Below, piece after piece: positions 15,945 through 23,226 of a stretch of 35,898 nucleotides of DNA; positions within the stretch are counted from its first letter, which is position 1; each line of letters starts with the position of its first letter. The notes beneath the pieces were generated by a model. That model was not told the origin of the DNA. It searched no databases and worked only from the letters and a program-made list of their open reading frames with translations. This DNA comes from Roseospirillum parvum. GTDB taxonomy: Bacteria; Pseudomonadota; Alphaproteobacteria; Rhodospirillales; Rhodospirillaceae. Where the stretch lies: the NCBI RefSeq assembly GCF_900100455.1, contig NZ_FNCV01000015.1:1-35898 (forward strand). Reading direction: 5' to 3'. The translations under genes and the position numbers were made by a program.

Positions 15945-16544
15945 TTACTGCCGGCGATAGGGGGCGAGGTGGGTCGAGATGGCCGCCTCCAGGTCCTTGT
16001 TCAGGGCCTGGATCAGGGTTTCGGTCATCTCGAACCACACCTGCTCGCGCTCGTTCAGGCTGGCGTCCTCGGCCACGGTGCGGGTGCGGCTGCCCCGGGC
16101 GGTGGCCTCGGCGCGCATGATGCGCCGGCTGTCGAGGATCTGCACGGCCAGATCGAGGGTGACCGTGTAGCGCTCGCTCTGCTCGGTGGTCAGCGCCCCT
16201 TTCAGGCCGGAAGAGCGGTCCAGCACCTCCTCCACCGCCGAGGCGTCGCGGATCAGGACGCGGATGAAGCCGTCGCCCTCACCATCCGGTTTCAGGCGGT
16301 CGCGGGCCCAGGTGCGGGCCACCTTCTCTGGCGGCTGGGGGAACAGGTGCTCGACGTGGGGCGGCTCGAAGCTCGGCTCGAAGGTGCTTTCGACCAACAG
16401 TTCCGAGGCGGCCAGGGTGATCGGCTCGAGGTGGTCGAAGCGGATCTCCGGGTAGCGCGGCAGGGGCGGGGCCTGGGCGCAGCCGGCCAGCACGACCAGG
16501 GGCAGCAGGACGAGAACCAGCAGGCGGCGGGTCGGGCGAATCAT
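15945..16544 (-). CDS. Envelope lipoprotein, function unknown
   Basis: The 199-residue product starts MIRPTRRLLV and has a hydrophobic segment ending in the lipobox LAGC, so Cys22 should be lipidated. The mature part has a conserved-looking stretch (about 25-75) with PEIRFDHLEPITL and an FxPxFEPPHVEHLFP element, and a C-terminal region ending in LNKDLEAAISTHLAPY. It has the look of alphaproteobacterial outer-membrane lipoproteins of unknown role. The ATG at 16544 lies 2 bases after the stop of the methyltransferase gene; a TTG two codons earlier is possible. There is no membrane segment besides the signal. Confidence 0.78.
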   Translation of the reverse strand: MIRPTRRLLVLVLLPLVVLAGCAQAPPLPRYPEIRFDHLEPITLAASELLVESTFEPSFEPPHVEHLFPQPPEKVARTWARDRLKPDGEGDGFIRVLIRDASAVEEVLDRSSGLKGALTTEQSERYTVTLDLAVQILDSRRIMRAEATARGSRTRTVAEDASLNEREQVWFEMTETLIQALNKDLEAAISTHLAPYRRQ

Positions 16545-16546
16545 CG

Positions 16547-18109
16547 TCAAGGAGTCTCCGAAAGGGACAGGGCGCCGGCGCGGACCAGAAGATCGAGCCG
16601 CCCCTCGGCCAGGGCGGCGGCCAGGCCGGCCACATGGTGGCGCGCCGCCGCCGGGTCGAGCACCCGGCCGGCCTCGACGATGTCGCGGCCGCTGGCGGCC
16701 AGGGCGGCCACCACCTGGGCCGCGGCGCGGTCGGGGGCGCCGGCGCTGTCGGCCAGGGCGACGGCGATCAGGGCGTCGAGGTTGGTCATCTCGACGCCCG
16801 CTCCCAGGCCCGGCGCGGCCAGGGCGAGGCGCGGCGAGGCGGCGCCATGCCCCTGGGCCAGGGCACGGTTGAAGCGGTGCGCCGGTTCGGGATCAATCGG
16901 TTCGGGGTCGGCCGGCGTGGCCGGTGCGCTCGGTGTCGGGCGGATCAGTCCGGCGGCGAACAGCAGGCGCGCCGCCTCCAGGCGGATGGAGGGCGGCGAG
17001 GCCTCGATGCCCGAGGTGCAGTTTTCCTGCCCGGCGACGCTGATCGGCCGGCGGGCGAAGCTGCTCAGCGCCCGGTCGAAGGGGTGGCCGGCGAAGGTCA
17101 CTTCCTGGCCGTCGAAATCGACCGTGCGGGCAAGCTCGCCCAGGGGCGCGGCGACGGTGTAGGGCTGGGCCATCTGGGCCGTGGTCCAGCTTTCCTCGTC
17201 GCTGAAGCGGCTGGCCGTGCCCTTGACGAAGACATCGCGCCGGAAGGCCTCGTTGCGGATGAAGTCGCGCTTGGCCTCGAACTCGGCGCGGCTGTCGATG
17301 TCGCCCATCAGCGGCTGCAGGGGGGCGGCCAGGGCGAGGTCCATCAGGTTGAGGAAGGGCCTGGCGCAGCCGGCGAAGTGCAGGTCGCGCGCCGCGAGGT
17401 CGCGGTTGATCTCGGCGAAATGGAAAGGCGTCAGGGTGGCGTTGAAGAACTCGTGGGCGACGTAGCCGAGGTCGAGCCGGGCCAACTCCTCGATGCGCTG
17501 GGCGACCGCCGGATGGGCCCGGAAATAGGGCGCCCCGGCGGCCTTCAGTTGGCTCAGCCAGTCGACCGCCTTCTGCGCCTTGGTCAGCGAGTCGCCGTAC
17601 TTGGCGGTCAGCGCCACCACCATGTCGCGCACCGGCGCGACGTCGGACCAGCCGGGCATGGCGTCGTAGGTGATCAGCAGCAGGCCGCCCGGCTTCAGGG
17701 CCTCGGCCACGGTGTCGATCAGCCGGTGGCGGGCCGCCTCGGGGATCCACGACATCACCCCGTGCAGCACCGCGAAATCGAGCCGGGGCAGGTCGGCCGG
17801 CGCCAGTTCGGTGAAGTCGGCGGCCAGGAAACGCGCGTTGTCGAGCCCGGCCGCCGAGGCCAGGGCCTGGGCGCGGGCGATGTGGCGCGGGTTGAAGTCG
17901 ATGCCGAGGAAGCTGCCCTGGGGGTTGGCCGCCGCCAGGGTGTTGGCGGTCAACCCGTTGCCGCAGCCGAAGTCGGCCCAGGTGAAGCCCTCGCTCAGCG
18001 GCCGGGGCGCCACGCCGTTCAGCAGGGCGCAGGCGTTGAGGTGAACCGGGGCGTGGTCGCCGTAGTACTCGGCGACGTAGTCGAGGTCGGTGATGTAGCC
18101 GTCGGCCAT
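16547..18109 (-). CDS. SAM methyltransferase with regulatory domain (PKMT-like)
   Basis: A 520-residue protein with an N-terminal Rossmann methyltransferase domain (about 40-200). The SAM loop is DFGCGNGLTANTLAAANPQG, the acidic residue is in GIDFNPRH, and LDFAVLHGVMSWIP forms motif IV. A central methyltransferase regulatory domain (about 210-300) contains FNATLTPFHFAEI. This domain order occurs in the rickettsial protein-lysine methyltransferases that modify outer-membrane proteins, so a protein substrate is plausible but inferred. The C-terminal third is alpha-rich without a clear motif, apart from an Asp/Glu/Pro stretch near 390. It starts an operon with the lipoprotein and helicase genes. 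Confidence 0.85.
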   Translation of the reverse strand: MADGYITDLDYVAEYYGDHAPVHLNACALLNGVAPRPLSEGFTWADFGCGNGLTANTLAAANPQGSFLGIDFNPRHIARAQALASAAGLDNARFLAADFTELAPADLPRLDFAVLHGVMSWIPEAARHRLIDTVAEALKPGGLLLITYDAMPGWSDVAPVRDMVVALTAKYGDSLTKAQKAVDWLSQLKAAGAPYFRAHPAVAQRIEELARLDLGYVAHEFFNATLTPFHFAEINRDLAARDLHFAGCARPFLNLMDLALAAPLQPLMGDIDSRAEFEAKRDFIRNEAFRRDVFVKGTASRFSDEESWTTAQMAQPYTVAAPLGELARTVDFDGQEVTFAGHPFDRALSSFARRPISVAGQENCTSGIEASPPSIRLEAARLLFAAGLIRPTPSAPATPADPEPIDPEPAHRFNRALAQGHGAASPRLALAAPGLGAGVEMTNLDALIAVALADSAGAPDRAAAQVVAALAASGRDIVEAGRVLDPAAARHHVAGLAAALAEGRLDLLVRAGALSLSETP

Positions 18110-18170
18110 CCCGCTGCCCCCCTGTTGCGCCGCCAGTTGCCGCCGGTTGCCGCCGGTTGCCCGAGGCCGG

Positions 18171-18203
18171 AAGAAGGCGGCGCCGGTTGTGTCCGGCGCC
18201 GCC
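18171..18203 (-). terminator. Terminator after trxA
   Basis: On the minus strand GGCGGCGCCGG and CCGGCGCCGCC form an 11-bp perfect stem with a 6-base loop, followed by TTCTT. It lies 50 bases after the trxA stop and would separate trxA from the methyltransferase operon. The T-run is short. Confidence 0.65.
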
Positions 18204-18253
18204 CGTTCAGGCGCCGCGCCGTCCGCCGGGGCGGGACGCGGCGGGCCCGGTTG

Positions 18254-18568
18254 TCAGAGGGCGCCTTCGACCCACTCGAACAGCTTGCTCTTGGGCAGGG
18301 CGCCGATCTTGGTGGCGGCCACCTGGCCGTCCTTGAAGATCATCAGGGTGGGGATGCCGCGCACCCCGTACTTGGTCGGCGTGCCGGGGTTTTCGTCGAT
18401 GTTGATCTTGGCCACGGTGACCTTGCCGTCCATCTCGCTGGCCAGCTCCTCGAGCGCCGGGGCGATCTGCCGGCAGGGGCCGCACCACTCGGCCCAGAAA
18501 TCGACCAGCACCGGAGCGTCGGACTTCAGCACGTCCTGCTCGAAGGAATCGTCGGTGACCTGTTTCAT
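18254..18568 (-). CDS. trxA: Thioredoxin 1
   Basis: TrxA is the small cytoplasmic disulfide reductase that supplies electrons to ribonucleotide reductase, PAPS reductase, methionine sulfoxide reductases and, in phototrophs, redox-regulated enzymes. The 104-residue protein has the active site WCGPC (C29, C32), the buried Asp (VDFWAEW) and the cis-Pro loop [11 protein letters not shown]. It is the classical length. The ATG at 18568 is chosen over upstream frames because it gives the standard MKxVTDxSF start. It has its own promoter (18734-18762) and terminator (18171-18203) and is probably transcribed alone. Confidence 0.97.
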   Translation of the reverse strand: MKQVTDDSFEQDVLKSDAPVLVDFWAEWCGPCRQIAPALEELASEMDGKVTVAKINIDENPGTPTKYGVRGIPTLMIFKDGQVAATKIGALPKSKLFEWVEGAL

Positions 18569-18733
18569 GATGGCTCCATCCCGGATCAAGGTGTTTGAGG
18601 CAGACCCTGCCGTTGTTTCTTGCTGCTTGGGCTGGTGTGCTTGGGTTTGGTGCACCTGCTCCAGGCACCTGTCGCGCCAGCTGGACAACCGGGCACGGGG
18701 CCGCGGAGGCTCCAGCGTTCCTTGCTTGGGCGG

Positions 18734-18762
18734 AATCTAGGTCCAGCGACGGCAAGCGTCAA
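18734..18762 (-). promoter_or_regulatory. Promoter of trxA
   Basis: TTGACG, exactly 17 bases and TAGATT on the minus strand give a strong sigma70-type match. The -10 box lies 165 bases before the trxA start, leaving a long leader without an obvious fold or ORF. Confidence 0.75.
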
Positions 18763-18797
18763 GCAAGCCCCATCTGGCGCCTCCTCAATGCCCCCTC

Positions 18798-18826
18798 TTG
18801 CCCGGTGGCGGGTGGCGGCCGATAAT
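18798..18826 (+). promoter_or_regulatory. Promoter of the SPINDLY glycosyltransferase, perhaps leaderless
   Basis: TTGCCC, 17 bases and GATAAT end only 9 bases before the ATG at 18836. Transcription would start at or within a few bases of the start codon, giving a leaderless or nearly leaderless mRNA. No ribosome binding site is visible before this ATG, which agrees. Confidence 0.5.
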
Positions 18827-18835
18827 CCGCCGGCC

Positions 18836-20833
18836 ATGCCCACCCCTCCCACATCCCCGCCCGATCCCCGGCTGACCCGGGGGCTTGAGTTGCACCGCCA
18901 GGGCCGTCTGGCCGAGGCCGAGGCAGCCTATCGGGCCCTGCTCGCCGAGCGTCCGGAGGACCCCGACGGGCTGCACTTCCTGGGACTGGCGGTGTTGCAG
19001 GGCGGCCGGGCGGCGGAGGCGGCGCGCCTGATCGGCAACGCCGTCGAACTGGCCCCCGAGCGGCCCACCTTCCATTTCAACCTGGGGCAGGCCCGGCTGG
19101 CCGTGGGGCGGCTGGCCGACGCCGCCGAGTCCTTTGCCCGGGCGCTGGCCCTGCAATCGCCGTGGCCGGCCTGTGCCGGCATGCTGGGCGCCACGCTGGG
19201 CCGTCTGGGCCGGGCGGCGGAGGCCCTGGCGCCGCTGGAGGCGGCCCTGGCCGCCCTGCCCGAGGCGGCCCCGGAGCGCCCGCCGCTGCTCGCCGCCCGG
19301 GCCGCCGCCCTGCGCCTCACCGGCCGCCCCGAGTCGGCGGTGGCGGTGGCCCGGCAGGCCCTGGCCCAGGCCCCCGAACTGGCCGATGCCCACCTCGCCC
19401 TGGCCAACGCGCTGAACGACCTGGGCCGCCTGGACGAGGCCGAGGCGGCGACCCGCACCCTGCTCGATCGGGCGCCGAAGCGGGCCGATGCGTGGACCAA
19501 CCTGGGCAACATCCTGGCCGCCCAATGGCGCCCCGCCGAGGCCGAGGCGGCCTATCGCCAGGCGCTGGCGTTGGCGCCCGGGCAGCACGACGCCCACGGC
19601 AACCTTTTGCTCGCCCTGACCTACACCCCGACCACCACGGCGGCCGATCTGGCCGCCGCCGCCGCCGACTGGGCGCGCGCCGTGGCCGCCCCGCTGGCCC
19701 GGCCGCGCCCGGCGCCCCGTGCCCGGCGTCCCGGCGCGCCGCTGCGGGTCGGCTATCTGTCGCCCGATTTCCGGCGCCACTCGTGCGGCTATTTCCTGCA
19801 GGCGCCGCTGGCCCACCACGATCCGGCCCGCGTCGAGGTCCACGCCCTGGCCGACGTCGCCCGCCCCGACGCGATGACCGCCGAACTCAAGGCCCTGGCC
19901 CCGCACTGGCACGACGTCGCCGGCCTGGACGACACCGCCCTGGCCGAGCGCCTCGCCGCCCTGGGGCTGGACATGGTGGTGGATTGCGCCGGCCACACCC
20001 GGGGCAACCGGCTGCCCGTGCTGGCCCGCCGGCCGGCGCCGCTGCTGCTCACCTGGCTCGGCTTTCCGGCGACCACCGGCCTTGCCGCCTTCGATGGCCG
20101 CGTGGTCGATGCCCTCACCGATCCACCAGGATCCGAGGCCGACCATGCCGAGCCGCTGTGCCGGCTCGAGGACGGCTTCCTGTGCTACACGCCGCCCGCC
20201 GACGCGCCGGCGCCCGAGGCCGATCCGGCCGGGCCGCTCACCTTCGGCTCGTTCAACAATCTGGCCAAGGTGCACGACGGGGTGATGGAAACCTGGGCCG
20301 CCATCCTGGCCCGGGTGCCCGACTCCCGCCTGCTGCTGAAGGGCAGGCTGCCGCCCGAGGCACCGCACGTGCGGGCCCGACTGGCCCGGTTTGGGGCCAT
20401 CCTGGCGGCCGCCGGGGTCGATCCCGGCCGCCTTGAGGCGCACGACTGGATCGCCCGCGCCGCGCAGCCGCTGGCCCTCTATCGGCGGGTCCACATCGGC
20501 CTCGACCCGTTCCCCTACAATGGCACCACCACCACCTGCGAGGCGTTGTGGATGGGCGTGCCGGTGGTCACCCTGGCCGGGGATCGCCACGCCGCCCGGG
20601 TCGGGGCCAGCCTGCTCGCCCGGGTCGGGCTCGATCATCTGATCGCCGCCGACCGCGCCGGCTACATCGAGCGCGCGGTGGAACTGGCCGCCGACCGGCC
20701 GGCCCTCGCCGCCCTCAAGGCCGGGCTGCGCGACCGCATGGCCGACTCGCCGCTGACCGACGGGGCCGGCTTTGCCCGCCGCCTCGAATCGCTGTATGAG
20801 AGCCTCTGGCGACAGCACTGCGGAGAGCCCTGA
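18836..20833 (+). CDS. TPR protein with SPINDLY/O-GlcNAc transferase-like domain
   Basis: A 665-residue cytoplasmic protein. The first 260 residues are TPR repeats (for example RQGRLAEAEAAYRALLAERPEDPDGL and RLDEAEAATRTLLDRAPKRADAW). The rest is a glycosyltransferase family 41 domain: VGYLSPDFRRHSCGYFL with the conserved His, DMVVDCAGHTRGNR, LTWLGFPATTG, then TFGSFNNLAKVHDGVMETWAAIL, DPFPYNGTTTTCEALWMGVPVVTLAG. Bacterial members transfer sugars (GlcNAc, fucose or rhamnose) to proteins; the target here is unknown. An ATG 16 codons earlier (18788) is also in frame, but the promoter lies between the two, so 18836 is preferred. The HAD gene overlaps the stop by one base. Confidence 0.9.
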   Translation: MPTPPTSPPDPRLTRGLELHRQGRLAEAEAAYRALLAERPEDPDGLHFLGLAVLQGGRAAEAARLIGNAVELAPERPTFHFNLGQARLAVGRLADAAESFARALALQSPWPACAGMLGATLGRLGRAAEALAPLEAALAALPEAAPERPPLLAARAAALRLTGRPESAVAVARQALAQAPELADAHLALANALNDLGRLDEAEAATRTLLDRAPKRADAWTNLGNILAAQWRPAEAEAAYRQALALAPGQHDAHGNLLLALTYTPTTTAADLAAAAADWARAVAAPLARPRPAPRARRPGAPLRVGYLSPDFRRHSCGYFLQAPLAHHDPARVEVHALADVARPDAMTAELKALAPHWHDVAGLDDTALAERLAALGLDMVVDCAGHTRGNRLPVLARRPAPLLLTWLGFPATTGLAAFDGRVVDALTDPPGSEADHAEPLCRLEDGFLCYTPPADAPAPEADPAGPLTFGSFNNLAKVHDGVMETWAAILARVPDSRLLLKGRLPPEAPHVRARLARFGAILAAAGVDPGRLEAHDWIARAAQPLALYRRVHIGLDPFPYNGTTTTCEALWMGVPVVTLAGDRHAARVGASLLARVGLDHLIAADRAGYIERAVELAADRPALAALKAGLRDRMADSPLTDGAGFARRLESLYESLWRQHCGEP

Positions 20834-21558
20834 TGACCGACCGCCACGGCTTGCGGGCCCTGTTGTTCGATCTCGACGGCACCATCGCCGACACCGAGGA
20901 GCTGCACCGCCAGGCCTTCAACGATGCCTTCGAGGCCCACCACCTGCCGCACCGCTGGTCGCCCGGGCTGTACCGGCGGCTGTTGCGCATTCCCGGCGGG
21001 CGCGAGCGCCTGAGCCACTTCCTGGACGGTGCCGAGGCCACTCTGTCGCCGGCCAGCCGCGACGATCTGGCCGGCCGCCTGCACGCCTTCAAGACCGAGC
21101 GCTATCGGGCCCACATCGCCGCCGGCGATCTGGCCCCCCGGCCCGGCGTGGTCCGCCTGATGGCGGAGGCCCGGGCGGCCGGGCTGTGCGTCGGCGTGGT
21201 CACCACCTCGCACCGCCACGCCACCAAGGCGGTGCTGAAGGCGGTGGTGCCCGAGGTGATCTTCAGCACCCTCATCACCGGCGAGCGGGTGAGCGCCAAG
21301 AAACCCCACCCGGAAGCCTACCTGAAGGCGCTCGACCAGTTGGAGATGACGGCCGATCAGGCGGTGGCGGTGGAGGATTCCGAACCCGGCCTGGCCGCCG
21401 CCCGGGCCGCCGGCCTGCGCTGTGTCATCACCCTCAATCGCTGGACCCAGGGTGGCGATTTCGCGGCGGCCGGGCTGGTCGCCGACGACCTCGACCATGG
21501 CCCCGACGGCCAGCCGATCACCCTGGCCACCCTGGCGACGCCTCAGCGGTGGATGTAG
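20833..21558 (+). CDS. HAD-superfamily phosphatase, CbbY-like
   Basis: A 241-residue hydrolase with HAD motifs in order: LLFDLDGTIADTE (nucleophile Asp13, acid Asp15), VVTTSHRHA (motif II, Thr), KPHPEAYL (motif III, Lys) and AVEDSEPGLAAARAAGL (motif IV). The helical cap between motifs I and II (about 20-100) is of the beta-phosphoglucomutase/CbbY type. CbbY in Rhodobacter degrades xylulose-1,5-bisphosphate, an inhibitor of Rubisco, which would suit a phototroph, but here there is no neighbouring Calvin-cycle gene and the substrate is open. The start overlaps the glycosyltransferase stop (TGATG), so the pair is translationally coupled. Its 3' end overlaps the convergent methyltransferase gene by 16 bases. 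Confidence 0.87.
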   Translation: MTDRHGLRALLFDLDGTIADTEELHRQAFNDAFEAHHLPHRWSPGLYRRLLRIPGGRERLSHFLDGAEATLSPASRDDLAGRLHAFKTERYRAHIAAGDLAPRPGVVRLMAEARAAGLCVGVVTTSHRHATKAVLKAVVPEVIFSTLITGERVSAKKPHPEAYLKALDQLEMTADQAVAVEDSEPGLAAARAAGLRCVITLNRWTQGGDFAAAGLVADDLDHGPDGQPITLATLATPQRWM

Positions 21559-22148
21559 AGGGCGAAGTCGTCGGGCAGGTAGTCCTCGCGCAGCACCACC
21601 CGGTTGGCCAGGGTGCGGGCGTGGGCGGCCATCTCCGCCGGGTCGGCGTGGAACAGGGTCCACAGCTCCGGGTCGGGGGCGCGGGCCGACAACGAGCACA
21701 GGGCCACCCCGCGCCGGGCCAGCGGCACCATGGCCGAGATCATGCGCTTCATGTCGCCGGCCGGATCGTCGCGCCAGTGGGCGAAGATGCCGCAGGCCAC
21801 CACCCAGTCGAAGGCCTCGCTGTCGGGCCAGGGCTCGGCCAGCAGGTCGTGGACCAGGAACGGCGTGCCGGGGTAACTGGTCCGGCAGCGCGCCACCAGG
21901 GCCGGCACCAGATCGATGCCGGTATAGCCCACGGTCAGCCCGGCGCGGCGGAAGAAGTTCAGCAGATGCCCCAGGCCGCAGCCCACGTCGAGCACGGTGT
22001 GGCCGTTGTCGATGCCGATCCCGGCCATCACCTCGTGGCGCCGGCGCTGGCTGTCGAAGGAACTCCAGTCCAGCGCCTGCGGCCGGTCCCCCAGTTGCTG
22101 GAGCCGGCGGGTGAAATGGCGGCGCTGGCGGGCGGTATCGTCGCTCAT
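21543..22148 (-). CDS. Class I SAM-dependent methyltransferase
   Basis: A 201-residue protein with the SAM loop VLDVGCGLGHLL (about 52-63), the acidic residue in YTGIDLVPALV and FDWVVACGIFAHW as motif IV. The size and absence of further domains leave the substrate open; it may act on a small molecule or lipid. The ATG at 22148 gives a normal N-terminus (MSDDTARQRRHF); a GTG ten codons further upstream is less likely. The 3' end overlaps the HAD gene tail to tail. The DUF3800 gene ends 31 bases upstream on the same strand. Confidence 0.85.
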   Translation of the reverse strand: MSDDTARQRRHFTRRLQQLGDRPQALDWSSFDSQRRRHEVMAGIGIDNGHTVLDVGCGLGHLLNFFRRAGLTVGYTGIDLVPALVARCRTSYPGTPFLVHDLLAEPWPDSEAFDWVVACGIFAHWRDDPAGDMKRMISAMVPLARRGVALCSLSARAPDPELWTLFHADPAEMAAHARTLANRVVLREDYLPDDFALYIHR

Positions 22149-22179
22149 GGAGGCAGGTGTGGCGGGGTGAACGCCCACC

Positions 22180-22917
22180 CTACCGCGTCCGCTGCCGGCA
22201 GACCAGACAGGGGCAGTCGATGTCGGACGGGGTGATGTGGGTCAGGCCGTGGACCTGTCCGCCCACCGCATCGAATCTGTGGGCGATCAGGTCAAAGAGT
22301 TGGGAATCGCCGTTCTCGTAGTAGCGCCGCACCGCATGGGCCACCAAGTCGGCGTACTGGATCATGCGGGTGGCCGTGGAATCGACGAACAGGGGCACTT
22401 CGGCCAGGTTGCGGGTCCGGCCCCAGCGATGGCCATCGGTGCGAAAGTGTTTGGCTAAGCCTTGCAGCGAGGTCTCGTAACTGGACTCGTCGAGCACGAT
22501 CAGGCCGCGCTGGGTGTTGCCGTTCTTGTGCAGGCGCCCGAGGAAACGGTCGAAGCGGTTGCACACCTGCTCGAAGGCGTGCTCCATGGGGTCCTCTGGA
22601 GCCACCGCCTGCCTGTGCACGGCCGCGCCAAAGAGCAGGGCATCGCGCCGTATCGCCAAGCGTTGCAGGGCCTCTCGGTAGGCTTGGTCCCGTTCGGTCC
22701 GGGGAATGCGCCGCCACTTCTTCTTGCCGGCCCGCATGTCGGTCCCGCGGAACTCCAACTCTTCCGGCGCCTCCGGCCAAATCCGGTGGGCCAGGGTGTC
22801 AAGTTCGTTGGATAGCCAGTAAGGCGTGCGCTCGAACACCGCCACCCCGGCCAGGACGATGTGGCGGTCGTCCGCGTTGCGCACCGAGCCGGAGTCGTCA
22901 AGGTAGAGCAGGTACAT
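22180..22917 (-). CDS. DUF3800 protein with an RNA-rich leader
   Basis: A 245-residue protein with the DUF3800 pattern: the N-terminal strand MYLLYLDDSGS (Asp7, Asp8), LEFRGTDM (Glu54), LIVLDES (Asp143, Glu144) and RMIQYADLVAHAVRRYYE (Gln187, Asp190). Acidic residues at these places fit an RNase H-like metal-binding core, so a nuclease activity is possible but unproven. The C-terminus has a cysteine cluster (CPCLVC). The ATG at 22917 is the family start; its ribosome binding site is weak. What sets it apart is the upstream region: a promoter (23141-23170), structured RNA and a terminator ending 15 bases before the ATG. Expression would need readthrough or RNA-level control. Confidence 0.88.
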   Translation of the reverse strand: MYLLYLDDSGSVRNADDRHIVLAGVAVFERTPYWLSNELDTLAHRIWPEAPEELEFRGTDMRAGKKKWRRIPRTERDQAYREALQRLAIRRDALLFGAAVHRQAVAPEDPMEHAFEQVCNRFDRFLGRLHKNGNTQRGLIVLDESSYETSLQGLAKHFRTDGHRWGRTRNLAEVPLFVDSTATRMIQYADLVAHAVRRYYENGDSQLFDLIAHRFDAVGGQVHGLTHITPSDIDCPCLVCRQRTR

Positions 22918-22931
22918 GATGTGGGGGCTAC

Positions 22932-22967
22932 GAAAAAGGCGGCCGGGCGGGGAAATCACCCCCGGCG
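22932..22967 (-). terminator. Intrinsic terminator between the leader RNA and DUF3800
   Basis: GCCGGG (22966-22961) pairs with CCCGGC (22947-22942) around a GGTGATTTCCCCG loop that can add pairs, followed by CGCC and five Ts (22937-22933). It ends 15 bases before the DUF3800 start codon. Such a place means either a separate terminated RNA or an attenuator. Confidence 0.7.
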
Positions 22968-23134
22968 GACTGCGACGGCAGTCCTCCCAACCGCAAGGTT
23001 GATGGTAAGCGCTCAGGCCTCGCCTCGCAAGAGGTGTTGCGTCAGATGATGCATCGCTGTGGCCTCGCAAGAGGCCGTGGCGGACACCGCAGGATGCACC
23101 ATGATGGCGCAAAGCGTTTTCCATGCGCTTTATG
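22932..23134 (-). ncRNA. Structured leader RNA of the DUF3800 gene
   Basis: About 200 nt from a likely transcription start near 23134 to a terminator. Stems in order: an AAAGCG/CGCTTT stem (23131-23111), which a start nearer 23137 would extend by GCGC/GCGC; a closing stem GGTGCATC/GATGCATC (23100-23093 with 23055-23048) holding two hairpins, GCGG/CCGC (23090-23080) and GGCCTC-TTGC-GAGGCC (23076-23061); CCTC-TTGC-GAGG (23034-23023); CAACC-TTGC-GGTTG (23001-22988); GGACTGC-CGTC-GCAGTCC (22984-22967); then the terminator. Three hairpins share a UUGC loop. At 23041-23026 CGCAA/TTGCG competes with the CCTC/GAGG stem, so two folds are possible. I recall published comparative-genomics RNA motifs named after DUF3800; whether this is one of them needs a search. 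Confidence 0.7.
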
Positions 23135-23140
23135 CGCTAC

Positions 23141-23170
23141 ATTGTAGCCCCGGGTGCTCGGCGAGGGCAA
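23141..23170 (-). promoter_or_regulatory. Promoter of the DUF3800 leader RNA
   Basis: TTGCCC (23170-23165), an 18-base spacer and TACAAT (23146-23141) on the minus strand. It is placed so that the whole structured region is transcribed. The Sua5 gene diverges from the same gap. Confidence 0.65.
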
Positions 23171-23226
23171 GTCGCCCCGCTTGCCGTCGGGGCGGGCGGC
23201 GTGGCAAGAAGCGTGAGCCTTCCCCC

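Noticed and set aside
14499-17162. Plus-strand frame of 887 residues opposite the helicase and lipoprotein genes
   Set aside because: It is antisense to well-supported genes, has no ribosome binding site and has no recognisable domain.
22932-23134. Retron msr-msd RNA for the DUF3800 locus
   Set aside because: No reverse transcriptase gene is nearby, and the promoter-hairpins-terminator-ORF order fits an attenuator or RNA-partner system better.
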